The notes: generated from the letters alone by a model not told the origin. A stretch of DNA of 26,759 nt from Rhodospirillaceae bacterium (GCA_002724505.1 PBOV01000034.1:20807-47565); one strand, 5' to 3'. Counted from the stretch's first letter, positions 9,506 through 17,564 are shown. Program-made: numbers and translations.

Positions 9506-11317
9506 ATGGCGATCCGGCTCTTACCTGAAGGGACTATAAATCGGATTGCGGCGGGGGAAGTGGTCGAGCGTCCCGCATCCGCCGTCAAGGAACTGGTTGA
9601 AAACGCTATAGATGCCGATGCAGGTTACATTGAGATTGGGATTACCGGAGGGGGTCGTAACTCAATAATTGTCGCTGATGACGGATTTGGTATGTCTCGT
9701 GATGAACTGACGATGGCGGTGGAACGTCACGCAACCTCGAAATTACCTGGTGATGACCTTCTACATATTTCTTCACTTGGCTTTCGGGGGGAGGCATTGC
9801 CGTCGATTGGCTCAGTTTCCCGCCTTAACATTGAAAGTCGTTCGCGGGGTTCTGAAGCTGCTTGGTCTATCGCTGTAATCGGCGGTGAGAAGGAAGATGT
9901 CAGGCCGGTGTCTCTTGGGGCTGGCACACGTATTGAAGTTAGTGACTTGTTCTTCGCAACACCTGCTAGGTTAAAATTTCTTAAAACGGAACGGACAGAA
10001 CTAAATCATATATTGGATGTCGTCCGACGACTTGCTATGGCACACCCAGAAATTGGCTTTTCGGTATATGACGAGAGAGGAAAGCGCCTTCGGCTCGATT
10101 CAGTGCAAGGTGACTTATTTCATGCCCGTCTGGCGCGGTTGTCTGACATAATGGGACGAGATTTTTCGGAAAATGCTCTAAGTATTGATGCAAACCGCGA
10201 GGATATAAATCTCACAGGTTATGCAAGCTTACCAACTCTCAATAAAGCGTATGCACGGTCCCAATATTTGTTCGTGAATGGGCGACCAGTTCGTGATCCA
10301 TTACTTATCGGCGCAGTGCGGGGGGCCTATCAAGACCTTTTGGCGCGAAATCGTCATCCTATGGTAGCCCTTTATCTCGAAGTTCCAGCTTCATTTGTGG
10401 ATGTAAACGTTCACCCAATGAAAACGGAAGTCCGGTTTCGAGACGCTGGTTTGGTCCGTGGATTAATTGTTGGAGCGCTGAAACATGCATTGGCAGAGGC
10501 GGGTCATCGGGCATCAACGACGGTATCCGCGCAAACCTTAGGTTCATTCAAACCTGGAACTCTGCCACCCGCTGGTATTCAGTCTCATAGGTTGCACTCA
10601 GGGGTTGGCGGTATAGCAGAACCGGTGGCAAATAATGATGCGCTGCTACCGGGTACCGATGTACCTTCAGCGTTGGCCTCTCAAAACACCGCCGGGCTTT
10701 CTTCAGCTAGTGTAGACGAACAAAGTGTTTCAGAGTCATTTCCCCTTGGGGTTGCTCGCGCTCAGCTTCATGAAACTTATATCGTTACGCAGACGAGCGA
10801 AGGTATTGTAATTGTTGACCAGCATGCGGCGCATGAGCCGTTGGTGTATGAAAAAATGAAGGAATCATTAGGTTCTGGAGAGGTGGTACGTCAGCACTTA
10901 TTGCTTCCCGAGGTCATAGAGTTGGAAGAAGCACAATGTCTTCGGCTGGCTGAACGTGCGGCAGAATTTACAGAGCTTGGCCTTGTTATCGAGTCCTTTG
11001 GGCCGGGCGCTGTTGTCGTCCGCGAAGTCCCGGCAATTCTGGGAAAAACTGATATTGTTAGCCTAGTCAAAGATTTGGCAGATGATTTGGCCGAACTTGG
11101 GGTAGGTCTAACCTTGAAAGAACGACTTGAGGAGGTCTGCGGGACGATGGCCTGCCACGGTAGTGTCCGCGCGGGCCGCCGGCTCAACCAATCTGAAATG
11201 GACGCAATCCTGCGCCAGATGGAACAAACCCCCCATTCTGGACAATGCAATCATGGTCGCCCAACTTATGTGGAGCTGAAATTGGCAGATATTGAACGAC
11301 TCTTTGGTCGTCGATAA
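9506..11317 (+). CDS. mutL: DNA mismatch repair protein MutL with endonuclease motif
   Basis: MutL links MutS mismatch recognition to strand incision. The product is 603 residues. The N-terminal GHKL ATPase has [20 protein letters not shown] with the catalytic Glu, DDGFGM, and RHATSKL and GFRGEAL. A variable linker spans about residues 335-415. The C-terminal domain carries DQHAAHE at 438-444, the metal-binding endonuclease motif, plus ACHGSVRAG and QCNHGRPT, its companion motifs. This predicts that the protein nicks DNA itself and does not depend on a MutH, as expected outside the gammaproteobacteria. AGGGG (9494-9498) is a ribosome binding site seven bases before the ATG, inside the end of pgi. 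Confidence 0.97.
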   Translation: MAIRLLPEGTINRIAAGEVVERPASAVKELVENAIDADAGYIEIGITGGGRNSIIVADDGFGMSRDELTMAVERHATSKLPGDDLLHISSLGFRGEALPSIGSVSRLNIESRSRGSEAAWSIAVIGGEKEDVRPVSLGAGTRIEVSDLFFATPARLKFLKTERTELNHILDVVRRLAMAHPEIGFSVYDERGKRLRLDSVQGDLFHARLARLSDIMGRDFSENALSIDANREDINLTGYASLPTLNKAYARSQYLFVNGRPVRDPLLIGAVRGAYQDLLARNRHPMVALYLEVPASFVDVNVHPMKTEVRFRDAGLVRGLIVGALKHALAEAGHRASTTVSAQTLGSFKPGTLPPAGIQSHRLHSGVGGIAEPVANNDALLPGTDVPSALASQNTAGLSSASVDEQSVSESFPLGVARAQLHETYIVTQTSEGIVIVDQHAAHEPLVYEKMKESLGSGEVVRQHLLLPEVIELEEAQCLRLAERAAEFTELGLVIESFGPGAVVVREVPAILGKTDIVSLVKDLADDLAELGVGLTLKERLEEVCGTMACHGSVRAGRRLNQSEMDAILRQMEQTPHSGQCNHGRPTYVELKLADIERLFGRR

Positions 11318-11365
11318 GGCATTTCGTCTTAGACTAAATAAAATTTTAAATTTGGAGAAAAAGTT

Positions 11366-12082
11366 ATGCCTGAGACAAAGCTACATAAAGTTCAGCTATC
11401 GCCGTCAACGGTGGAACATATTTTGCGGCGAAGGGGTGGAAAACTTCACGCTTACGATAGCATTAATCCGTCAAAAACGGCGCTTATTGTAATTGATATG
11501 CAAAATATTTGGTTACAAGAAGGTATGGCGGCCTATTCTCCGTATTGTGCTGGTGCTGTGCCGGCGACTAATAAGCTATGCAAGGCAATGCGCTCGGCAG
11601 GAAGCAAGGTATATTGGGTAAGAGCAATATATGGCGACGATGCCCCTAAGACCTGGTCTGCGTATATGGAGTATCTTAGTCCGGAAGATGTCGAACGTAT
11701 GCTGGACGGGCTAACCGATGGACGACCCGGCGCTGAGATTTGGCATGGAATGGATGTCCAGCCAGAAGATGTAATAACTGCTAAAACCCGGTTCAGTGCT
11801 TTTATACGTAACTCTTCCGATCTTGAAAGACGATTAAGGGAAGACGGCATCGATACCCTCGTGATAACTGGTATTGCTACAGATGTATGCGTTGAATCTA
11901 CGACGCGTGATGCACACATGCTTAATTTTAGAACTATAGTCGTATCTGATGCTACCGCGACTCGGTCTGATGAGGCGCATAACGCTTCGCTCAGTGCAAT
12001 GTTTAATCATTTCGCTGATATTTTTACGAGCGACGAAATTATAGAAATGTTACCCAGTACGAAAGTTTCCAAAAGGAGTTGA
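11366..12082 (+). CDS. Isochorismatase-family cysteine hydrolase
   Basis: The product is a 238-residue amidase-like hydrolase. The family's catalytic triad is visible: Asp44 in VIDMQN, Lys140 in TAKTRFSAF and the nucleophile Cys175 in GIATDVCVESTTRDA, with the usual cis-peptide region just before it. Relatives hydrolyse nicotinamide, N-carbamoylsarcosine, ureidoacrylate, biuret, maleamate or isochorismate; the about 35-residue N-terminal extension before the core resembles the amidohydrolase branch more than isochorismatase itself, but no substrate can be assigned. GGAG at 11354-11357 precedes the ATG. The gene is 48 bases after mutL and converges on rsmD across 13 bases. It probably is an accessory gene in the mutL-rsmD gap. 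Confidence 0.88.
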   Translation: MPETKLHKVQLSPSTVEHILRRRGGKLHAYDSINPSKTALIVIDMQNIWLQEGMAAYSPYCAGAVPATNKLCKAMRSAGSKVYWVRAIYGDDAPKTWSAYMEYLSPEDVERMLDGLTDGRPGAEIWHGMDVQPEDVITAKTRFSAFIRNSSDLERRLREDGIDTLVITGIATDVCVESTTRDAHMLNFRTIVVSDATATRSDEAHNASLSAMFNHFADIFTSDEIIEMLPSTKVSKRS

Positions 12083-12095
12083 TGGCAGTGGGGGA

Positions 12096-12659
12096 CTATA
12101 AAACGCCAATAAATAAAACCTTTGCTTTGCCATAATGGCGTTCGTCGAAAAGCGTGAAATTGGGTGGGAGTTCGATTTTTTCAGTCCTACCGATTTCTAA
12201 AACCGCTAAAGCGTTGGGGGCAATCCAGCCTGCAATGGCTAGAGCCTTAATAGCTGGTATCGTAAGATCTAATCCATAGGGTGGATCTAAGAATACGAGT
12301 GAACATTGGTGGTCTGCCTTTTTGGGTTTAAGGCAGTCCATGAAATGTACATCCACGTTATTGTTTTCATGTAATTTCTCTACGTTGTGCCGGCAGCAAA
12401 TTAATGCCGTATCCTGGTTGTCGAGAAGGGTCGCGTGTGACGCGCCACGCGATACAGCTTCGAGACCAATGGCTCCTGTGCCCGCAAACCCATCTAATAT
12501 TCGGGCGTTCTGCACCCAGTTTCTTCTGCCTAGAGTTTTTCCACCCTGAATAAGAATGTTAAATATCGATTCACGCACGCGGTCGCTAGTTGGTCGTAAT
12601 TCTCTGCGTGAAGGCGTGAGGAGTTGTCGTCCCCGATGCTTACCTCCCACGATGCGCAT
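12096..12659 (-). CDS. rsmD: 16S rRNA (guanine-966 N2) methyltransferase RsmD
   Basis: This enzyme methylates G966 of 16S rRNA on the assembled small subunit using S-adenosylmethionine. The product is 187 residues, the usual size. MRIVGGKHRGRQL is the typical N-terminus, followed by LRPTSDRVRESIFNIL, the SAM-binding motif DGFAGTGAIGLEAVSRGA and the catalytic DPPYG. The start codon lies 20 bases inside the end of the upstream rluB, so the two are translationally coupled; this rluB-rsmD arrangement is common in alphaproteobacteria. It is the last gene of a three-gene minus-strand unit beginning at 14195. Confidence 0.96.
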   Translation of the reverse strand: MRIVGGKHRGRQLLTPSRRELRPTSDRVRESIFNILIQGGKTLGRRNWVQNARILDGFAGTGAIGLEAVSRGASHATLLDNQDTALICCRHNVEKLHENNNVDVHFMDCLKPKKADHQCSLVFLDPPYGLDLTIPAIKALAIAGWIAPNALAVLEIGRTEKIELPPNFTLFDERHYGKAKVLFIGVL

Positions 12660-13485
12660 TTTTGTCTCTTGTTCGTTTTGGGGTTTCCATAACAGTTGCC
12701 GCTGTTTTTGATTTCATGGGCGGAAGTTTTGCGGAAAGTTGCCTTGGTTTTCTTGGTTCCAAACCTATTTGTTTCCTAAGGTCGTGTGCTGAGACCTCAC
12801 GCACTGCGTCGCGGTGCAGTTCTCCGAGTTGAAAGGGGCCATAGGCGATACGGATTAGTCGGTTAACTCGCAAGCCTATATATTCCATCACTTTCCGAAT
12901 TTCCCGATTTTTACCTTCTTGCAGAGAGACTGTGATCCAGGAATTGTCACCCTGCCGCTTGTCAAGTTGCGCCTGAATACCCTGATATTTGATGCCGTCG
13001 ACTGTAATACCGCCAGCCAATGAAACAAGACGGGACTCGTCGAGTGGCCCATAGGCGCGGACCCGGTATTGGCGTATCCAGCCTGTTGAGGGCAGCTCTA
13101 ATGATCGGGCGAGCTCACCATCATTGGTCAGTAGTAGTAAACCCTCCGAGTTGAAGTCTAGTCGCCCTACAAGCATAACTCGCGGTAAATTTTTCGGTAG
13201 ATGGTCGAATACGGTAGGACGATTTTCTGGATCACTATTTGTTGAAAGAACTCCGCGTGGTTTATGGTATCGCCAAAGTTTGGGTTGTTCAGGCTGCGCA
13301 ATCCGTTTGCCATCGACTGTTATGATAGACTGATCAGTCACTAGTGTGGCCGGCTTAGATATTTGCTCGCCATCGACAGTGACTCGGCCATCAGCTAACC
13401 ATCTTTCTGCTTCGCGACGAGAACAAATTCCGGATCGGGAAAGGCGTTTGGCTATCCGTTCACCTTTTTTTTTGGGGTCTTTCAT
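12640..13485 (-). CDS. rluB: 23S rRNA pseudouridine synthase, RluB type
   Basis: This RsuA/RluB-family enzyme isomerises a uridine in 23S rRNA (2605 in E. coli numbering for RluB). The product is 281 residues. An N-terminal S4 RNA-binding domain (residues about 10-60, with RLSRSGICSRREAERWL) is followed by the catalytic domain with GRLDFNSEGLLLLTNDG, where Asp110 is the nucleophile, and by GKNREIRKVMEYIGLRVNRL. The basic C-terminal tail after about residue 240 resembles the extensions common in this family. Its ATG overlaps the stop of the upstream gene (TAATG), and its end overlaps rsmD by 20 bases. RluE/RsuA assignments are less likely given the rsmD neighbour. Confidence 0.92.
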   Translation of the reverse strand: MKDPKKKGERIAKRLSRSGICSRREAERWLADGRVTVDGEQISKPATLVTDQSIITVDGKRIAQPEQPKLWRYHKPRGVLSTNSDPENRPTVFDHLPKNLPRVMLVGRLDFNSEGLLLLTNDGELARSLELPSTGWIRQYRVRAYGPLDESRLVSLAGGITVDGIKYQGIQAQLDKRQGDNSWITVSLQEGKNREIRKVMEYIGLRVNRLIRIAYGPFQLGELHRDAVREVSAHDLRKQIGLEPRKPRQLSAKLPPMKSKTAATVMETPKRTRDKNAHRGR

Positions 13486-14195
13486 TATATTGCCGCTTCG
13501 ATCAATGCGTCGAATATACGTTTGTCGCCGGGGTCGATTAGAAATTCAGGGTGCCATTGGACACCAAGGCAAAATCGCTTGCCGGGTAATTCAATTCCCT
13601 CAACTACGCCATCAGATGCAGTGGAGTTAATGATAACGGAATTACCAACAGATTTAACTGCTTGGTGGTGGGCGCTATTGACCATCATTGTCTCGGTGCC
13701 GGTTATCTGGCGAAGCAAAGTGTTTGGTTTGACGACGATTTTGTGGCCGGGCTGATTTCGTGGATTGGGTTGCTCATGTGCTAGAGCATTATTGATTTCA
13801 TCGGGTATGTGTTGGATAAGAGTACCGCCAAGTATAACATTGAGCAGCTGCTGGCCACCACATATTCCAAGAATTGGCGTATCTTGCTTAATTGCACTCT
13901 GTGTAATGGCAAATTCAAATTCGGTACGGAGATTTTTAGTGACGACCGTGTGATGTCGTTTCTTAGAACCAAAGAGCAGAGGATCGATATCAAAAGCACC
14001 GCCGGTAATAATTAAGCCGTCTAAGAAATCGACATATTCATTCGCAATTTCGGGTCGATGTGGCAAGGGTACGGGAAGTCCGCCCGCATCTGCTACAGCA
14101 TCACAATAATTTTCACGAACGGCATACCAGGGGTACTTTGAATACGAGCCCGCCTGTTCTGAATCGAGAGTTATTCCAATAAGTGGTTTGTTCAT
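13485..14195 (-). CDS. Class I glutamine amidotransferase-like hydrolase (peptidase C26)
   Basis: The product is a 236-residue hydrolase of the gamma-glutamyl-GABA hydrolase (PuuD-like) family. The nucleophile elbow GICGGQQ puts Cys112 in place, and VQWHPE gives His215 and Glu217, completing the triad. ITGGAFDIDP and NSAHHQAV are also typical of the family. Known members cleave gamma-glutamyl amides such as gamma-glutamyl-GABA or related polyamine intermediates; no other putrescine-pathway gene is nearby, so the substrate is open. The stop overlaps the rluB start as TAATG. No ribosome binding site precedes the ATG; an AGGAGG sits there on the opposite strand and is not usable. It heads the rluB-rsmD unit. 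Confidence 0.86.
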   Translation of the reverse strand: MNKPLIGITLDSEQAGSYSKYPWYAVRENYCDAVADAGGLPVPLPHRPEIANEYVDFLDGLIITGGAFDIDPLLFGSKKRHHTVVTKNLRTEFEFAITQSAIKQDTPILGICGGQQLLNVILGGTLIQHIPDEINNALAHEQPNPRNQPGHKIVVKPNTLLRQITGTETMMVNSAHHQAVKSVGNSVIINSTASDGVVEGIELPGKRFCLGVQWHPEFLIDPGDKRIFDALIEAAI

Positions 14196-14230
14196 AACTC
14201 AACTGTATAAAGGAGGCGAGTCAGGTCAAG

Positions 14231-14259
14231 AAAAAGGGGCACTCGAATTGGAGTGCCCC
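14231..14259 (-). terminator. Rho-independent terminator of the TTT binding-protein gene
   Basis: A perfect 9-bp stem GGGGCACTC (14236-14244) and GAGTGCCCC (14251-14259) encloses a six-base loop. Read on the minus strand it is followed by TTTTTCTT (14235 downward). It sits 25 bases past the stop of the binding-protein gene and ahead of the amidotransferase-like gene, so it should separate the two minus-strand units. Confidence 0.88.
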
Positions 14260-14283
14260 AGAAATAAATAATACCCCTTAGGA

Positions 14284-15336
14284 CTACTTTTTCCTTTTTT
14301 TCTTTTTGTTGTAGCCAAGGACGGCCGCTGTCCGCTTCAGGATATCTTTCGGTGTTTTCATTAAAGCCGCAATATTAGCCTCTACTTCTGCGCCGCTAAG
14401 ATAGTTAATATCCATCTTGCGCTTTTTAGCATCCGCTAAAAACGCAGGATCCTTCATCGTTTGATCAAAGGCCTTACGGAGCGACATCAGGCGGGCCTTT
14501 GGGATGCCGGGCGGAGAACCGACAATTCGCGCCATGGCGACCGGTACGGATAGGAGTTGCGCGATTGGCTTAAATTTCGCTGATACAACATCAACCAGCA
14601 TCGGCACATTTTTCACTGCGGGGTCTGGGTGCGGTGACAATCCAGCCTGCACAAGAGGACTAATTTTCCCGGTACCAATCCAATGAGGACGGATGACATT
14701 CCAGCTTTGCCAGGACCCACCGCGAGCTTGTGCTTCGCCGGACTCCATCGCGTTCGTCATTTTTGCTGTTCCCCGATAACCAGTGACAATCTTAAATTTT
14801 GTGCCGATCGCGGTATTAAGGAATTGCGGAAAGATATAAGTCTCTGATCCCTTGCCCGATGCCGCAACAACAATGCTTTTCTTTTTGGCATCATCGAGTG
14901 ATTTAGCAACGTTACCCATTGCTACAACCATGCTGTTTAAGGCTGCCATATTGCCGATCCAGCGCATCTTGCTCATATCGAACTTAATGCCCCGCGGTCG
15001 AATAAGCTGAAAAAGCGGATGGGTCCAGAACGGTGTGATAACCGTTGTTCCATCTTTGGGTGCAACGTTATAGACATAATTGGACGCTTTTACACCACCC
15101 GAACCCGGCATATTTACGACGATTGCGTTAGGCTTGCCCGTTAGTTTCGGGCCCATATGCTGAACTAAAGTCCTCATATATAGGTCATACCCGCCGCCCG
15201 GTGAGGCGCCGATATAGAAACGAACAGTCTTACCCTTGTAAAAATCTGTTACGGCGTCCGCTTGAGCGGCAGTGGCAGTGCCTAGACCAATAATGGATGC
15301 AATAATGACAGATACAGTTTTGCTAAATTTTTTCAA
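14284..15336 (-). CDS. Tripartite tricarboxylate transporter (TTT) substrate-binding protein
   Basis: This periplasmic solute-binding protein belongs to the TctC/Bug family, which captures carboxylates for a TctA/TctB membrane complex. The product is 350 residues, somewhat longer than the usual 320-330. A Sec signal peptide ends at AQA (residues 24-26). Family features are VRFYIGASPGGGYD, where the glycine-rich loop binds ligand carboxylate, and VVNMPGSGGVKASNYVY. The start codon is TTG at 15336, supported by a strong GGGAGGT (15341-15347) at proper spacing. The C-terminus ends in a run of Lys/Arg (NKKKKRKK), unusual for an exported binding protein. No tctA or tctB lies nearby, as with many orphan Bug proteins. 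It is divergent from the racemase-like gene. Confidence 0.9.
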   Translation of the reverse strand: MKKFSKTVSVIIASIIGLGTATAAQADAVTDFYKGKTVRFYIGASPGGGYDLYMRTLVQHMGPKLTGKPNAIVVNMPGSGGVKASNYVYNVAPKDGTTVITPFWTHPLFQLIRPRGIKFDMSKMRWIGNMAALNSMVVAMGNVAKSLDDAKKKSIVVAASGKGSETYIFPQFLNTAIGTKFKIVTGYRGTAKMTNAMESGEAQARGGSWQSWNVIRPHWIGTGKISPLVQAGLSPHPDPAVKNVPMLVDVVSAKFKPIAQLLSVPVAMARIVGSPPGIPKARLMSLRKAFDQTMKDPAFLADAKKRKMDINYLSGAEVEANIAALMKTPKDILKRTAAVLGYNKKKKRKK

Positions 15337-15438
15337 CTTTACCTCCCTAACATATTTTGAATAAATGAAAATAAAACTTCAGACTTGTCTTCTACCTATG
15401 TATTACAGCATGAAATTGTAATCTAAAACCTATCTTGA

Positions 15439-15477
15439 GGTGTAAAATCTTTCACCGGCCCTTGCTTAGTTGGTGAA
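15439..15477. promoter_or_regulatory. Operator-like GGTG half-sites between divergent genes
   Basis: The 189-base gap between the TTT binding-protein gene and the racemase-like gene contains an imperfect 18-base palindrome, GGTGTAAAATCTTTCACC at 15439-15456. A third half-site, GGTGAA, lies at 15472-15477 and forms a second inverted pair with TTCACC at 15451-15456. The two direct copies begin 33 bases apart, about three helical turns. This looks like binding sites for a dimeric regulator shared by both genes, but no regulator gene is adjacent, and the family cannot be named. Confidence 0.4.
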
Positions 15478-15525
15478 CCGCTCGCACAATTATCACAATA
15501 GCAATTTTTATCAGGGGACTTTGGC

Positions 15526-16263
15526 ATGGCGTTTTCTAGTTGGCGTGGAATTATCGGTATTATTAAACCCACTATGCGGCCCGGCGGTCTTGAAGACATG
15601 ATCAGAATATTACCCGAGGGCATTGGTGTGATTCCGCTGTTTAATAATATCACGCGCGGCGACCGTGCGGAATTCAAAGAGGTTATGAAGGACTATGACG
15701 AGAAGGTAGCGATCCTTGCTGAGCAGGGGTGTGATATTATTCACCCTGAGGGTGCTCCGCCTTTTATGGTATTAGGAAATGAGGGAGAAGCAAAAAAAAT
15801 TCGCGCTTGGGAGAAGAAACACAAGACCCAGGTCTTTACGTCCGGTACTAACCATGTGGCAGCCTTGCGGGCGTTGAGGGTTAAACGCTTTATAGGCGCA
15901 AGTTATTTTCAAGGCGAAATCAACAAAACCTTCGGAAACTATTTCAAAAAAGAAGGGTTCGATGTTTTGGGTATGGAGGGAATTGACGTTCCTTTCAATA
16001 AAGTCCAGACCCTATCGTCTCAGGAGATTTATGCCTTTATAAAAAAATTAGCTTTGAAAAATAAGCGTGCACAAGGCATTTATATGTTGGGAACTGGCTG
16101 GAAAGCTTTGGAAGTTATTCCAATGTTAGAGCAAGATCTCGGTATCCCCATCATCTTCCCTGTGACTGCCCGAGTCTGGGAGTTCCAGAAACGTTTATCG
16201 ATTAATGAACCGCGCGAAGGATATGGTCGACTGCTGGAAGAGATGCCTCCTATGGTCAAATAA
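15526..16263 (+). CDS. Asp/Glu racemase-superfamily protein, maleate isomerase-like, no catalytic Cys
   Basis: The product is a 245-residue protein with the overall pattern of maleate cis-trans isomerase / arylmalonate decarboxylase proteins: an N-terminal GIIKPTMRPGGLEDMIRILP, a central CDIIHPEGAPPF, and a C-terminal LEVIPMLEQDLGIPII followed by TARVWE. In the family, a first Cys sits about six residues after the Asp of the DII strand and a second in a C-T-N/G-L loop before the LEVI-like helix. Here those places are Gly76 and GTG at 189-191. The only cysteine is Cys69, before the strand. Racemase or isomerase chemistry by the known two-cysteine mechanism is therefore unlikely. AGGGGA (15513-15518) is a good ribosome binding site. 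The fold call is confident; activity is unknown. Confidence 0.78.
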   Translation: MAFSSWRGIIGIIKPTMRPGGLEDMIRILPEGIGVIPLFNNITRGDRAEFKEVMKDYDEKVAILAEQGCDIIHPEGAPPFMVLGNEGEAKKIRAWEKKHKTQVFTSGTNHVAALRALRVKRFIGASYFQGEINKTFGNYFKKEGFDVLGMEGIDVPFNKVQTLSSQEIYAFIKKLALKNKRAQGIYMLGTGWKALEVIPMLEQDLGIPIIFPVTARVWEFQKRLSINEPREGYGRLLEEMPPMVK

Positions 16264-16330
16264 AACACCAAAAAATTAGTGAAAATTATTAATTCATGAT
16301 GGTGTTGGTTAACTTTTATATTGTACTCGT

Positions 16331-16801
16331 ATGAATGGATCAGTACCCACTCAAACACAAAAATATATGGAAATTGCCCTCGCTGAGGCAGCGGAGGCGG
16401 CGTTGCGAAACGAAGTACCAGTCGGTGCAATTATCGTTGATACTCAAAGTAATCGAGTGCTTGCCGCCGCCGGCAATCGCACGGAAGAATTTAAAGATGC
16501 CACCGCTCATGCAGAAATGCTTGCGTTAAGGGAAGCAGCAAATATTTATGGTGGGGCCCGGCTCATTAATTGTGATTTATATGTAACCCTGGAACCATGC
16601 GGGATGTGTGCAGCAGCCATTTCTATGGCACGTATTAGGCGTCTATATTTTGGGGCATCAGATCCTAAAAGTGGTGGAGTCGAAAATGGGCCTCGTTTCT
16701 TCAGTCAGAATACCTGCCATCACCGTCCGGATGTTTATGGCGGGATTGACGAACTAAGATCCCGGAGGATGTTACAGGAATTTTTTGAAATGCGGCGTTA
16801 A
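16331..16801 (+). CDS. tadA: tRNA-specific adenosine-34 deaminase
   Basis: TadA converts A34 to inosine in tRNA-Arg(ACG), needed to decode CGN codons. The product is 156 residues. The zinc deaminase signature is complete: His60-Ala-Glu62 with Glu62 as proton shuttle, and PCGMC giving Cys90 and Cys93. VPVGAIIVD and the C-terminal block after RRLYFGASDPKSGGV with LQEFFEMRR match bacterial TadA. The ATG has no ribosome binding site; a TATATT at 16317-16322 is placed so that a transcript could begin at or next to the ATG, so a leaderless message is possible. In many alphaproteobacteria tadA stands next to rluB-rsmD in divergent orientation, whereas here three unrelated genes separate them. Confidence 0.95.
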   Translation: MNGSVPTQTQKYMEIALAEAAEAALRNEVPVGAIIVDTQSNRVLAAAGNRTEEFKDATAHAEMLALREAANIYGGARLINCDLYVTLEPCGMCAAAISMARIRRLYFGASDPKSGGVENGPRFFSQNTCHHRPDVYGGIDELRSRRMLQEFFEMRR

Positions 16802-16818
16802 ACTATACTGATTCGGGG

Positions 16819-16838
16819 GTCAGCTAAACTCAGCTGGC
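16819..16838 (+). terminator. Weak hairpin after tadA, possible terminator
   Basis: GTCAGCT (16819-16825) and AGCTGGC (16832-16838) can form a seven-base-pair stem with one G-T wobble around a six-base loop. A T-rich but interrupted stretch follows. It lies 18 bases beyond the tadA stop, between convergent genes. The tail is poor for a Rho-independent terminator, so this is only a candidate. Confidence 0.3.
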
Positions 16839-16883
16839 TCGCTTCCTCTGTTTTGTCAGTACAAGGAGATTCTATTCTTCCGG

Positions 16884-17480
16884 TTAGCAAAGCCTGTGAG
16901 GAATTAATGTTGGGCCGTCGTTAAGCTTTATCTCTCCAGTTTCCCTATTGTAGGTTCGTTGCTTGAATGTACCGGCTTTCTGTGCCCTTACGATGAAGGC
17001 CATGCTATTTTCTGCCCCCCCATGTTCTTGATGGATTTCCCCCGGTCGAACAGAGTCGACATCCCCAGGTCCAATATGGTGACAGCCCACTTGTTTGAGC
17101 TGTACTGGTCCAATATCACGTGGAGTGTTATCAGTGCGTTCATATCTATACATAGTTTCCTGTCCTTCGATCAGACCGTAGAGGGTCCAGACATCACCAT
17201 GGTCATGAATGCTGGTTACAGAATGGGCCTTTCGAACTGTTGCATTAAAGACAAACCCAAAATCTGGATCTTCATAGAATAGAAGGTTTTTCACTTTCGG
17301 AGCCCCCTCAACTGTTAGCGGCCAGGTCCTAGAGCTTTCTTTTAGCGTTGGATCTGCAAGTAAGGGACCCATAGCAATTTTAATCTTGGCCCAGAGAACA
17401 TCTGGATCAAGATTTTGGGCATATAATGATCGAATTTGAGCAACAAATCTAATTGCAACGGGAAGCTCTGGCTTTTCCAT
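16884..17480 (-). CDS. Cupin protein, cysteine dioxygenase-like three-His site
   Basis: The product is a 198-residue single-domain cupin. The metal site follows the thiol-dioxygenase pattern: His92 and His94 in SIHDHGDVW, then His150 in RPGEIHQEHGG, a spacing (2, then 56) close to that of cysteine dioxygenase. The absence of a Glu after the second His and the helical N-terminal region of about 60 residues also agree with that family. The Cys that crosslinks to Tyr in mammalian cysteine dioxygenase is absent, as in most bacterial homologues. Possible roles are oxidation of a thiol or cleavage of an oxygenated ring. GAGGT lies seven bases before the ATG. It is the third gene after the two ubiD-like genes, 84 bases downstream, which links it to their pathway. 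Confidence 0.72.
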   Translation of the reverse strand: MEKPELPVAIRFVAQIRSLYAQNLDPDVLWAKIKIAMGPLLADPTLKESSRTWPLTVEGAPKVKNLLFYEDPDFGFVFNATVRKAHSVTSIHDHGDVWTLYGLIEGQETMYRYERTDNTPRDIGPVQLKQVGCHHIGPGDVDSVRPGEIHQEHGGAENSMAFIVRAQKAGTFKQRTYNRETGEIKLNDGPTLIPHRLC

Positions 17481-17490
17481 ATCAAAACCT

Positions 17491-17523
17491 CAAAAATATC
17501 AAAAATATTGTGTCATTTTTGAT
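17491..17523. repeat. Tandem and inverted repeats in the cupin gene leader
   Basis: Two back-to-back copies of CAAAAATAT occupy 17491-17508. Overlapping them is a perfect 9-bp inverted repeat, ATCAAAAAT (17498-17506) and ATTTTTGAT (17515-17523), with an eight-base spacer. The element begins 11 bases upstream of the cupin start, in the gap after the first UbiD gene. It could be an operator, an mRNA processing hairpin or chance in A+T-rich DNA. Confidence 0.4.
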
Positions 17524-17564
17524 TCATTCAATCCAGTCTTCATGCTTTCAAAATTTCTATATCT

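Noticed and set aside
10891..11250. 119-codon minus-strand open frame inside mutL
   Set aside because: Antisense shadow of the conserved MutL C-terminal domain, rich in Ser/Arg/Pro as expected from the opposite reading of a coding strand.
14210..14220. AAAGGAGGCGAG on the plus strand as a ribosome binding site
   Set aside because: It is on the strand opposite the amidotransferase-like gene, and no open frame on the plus strand starts after it.
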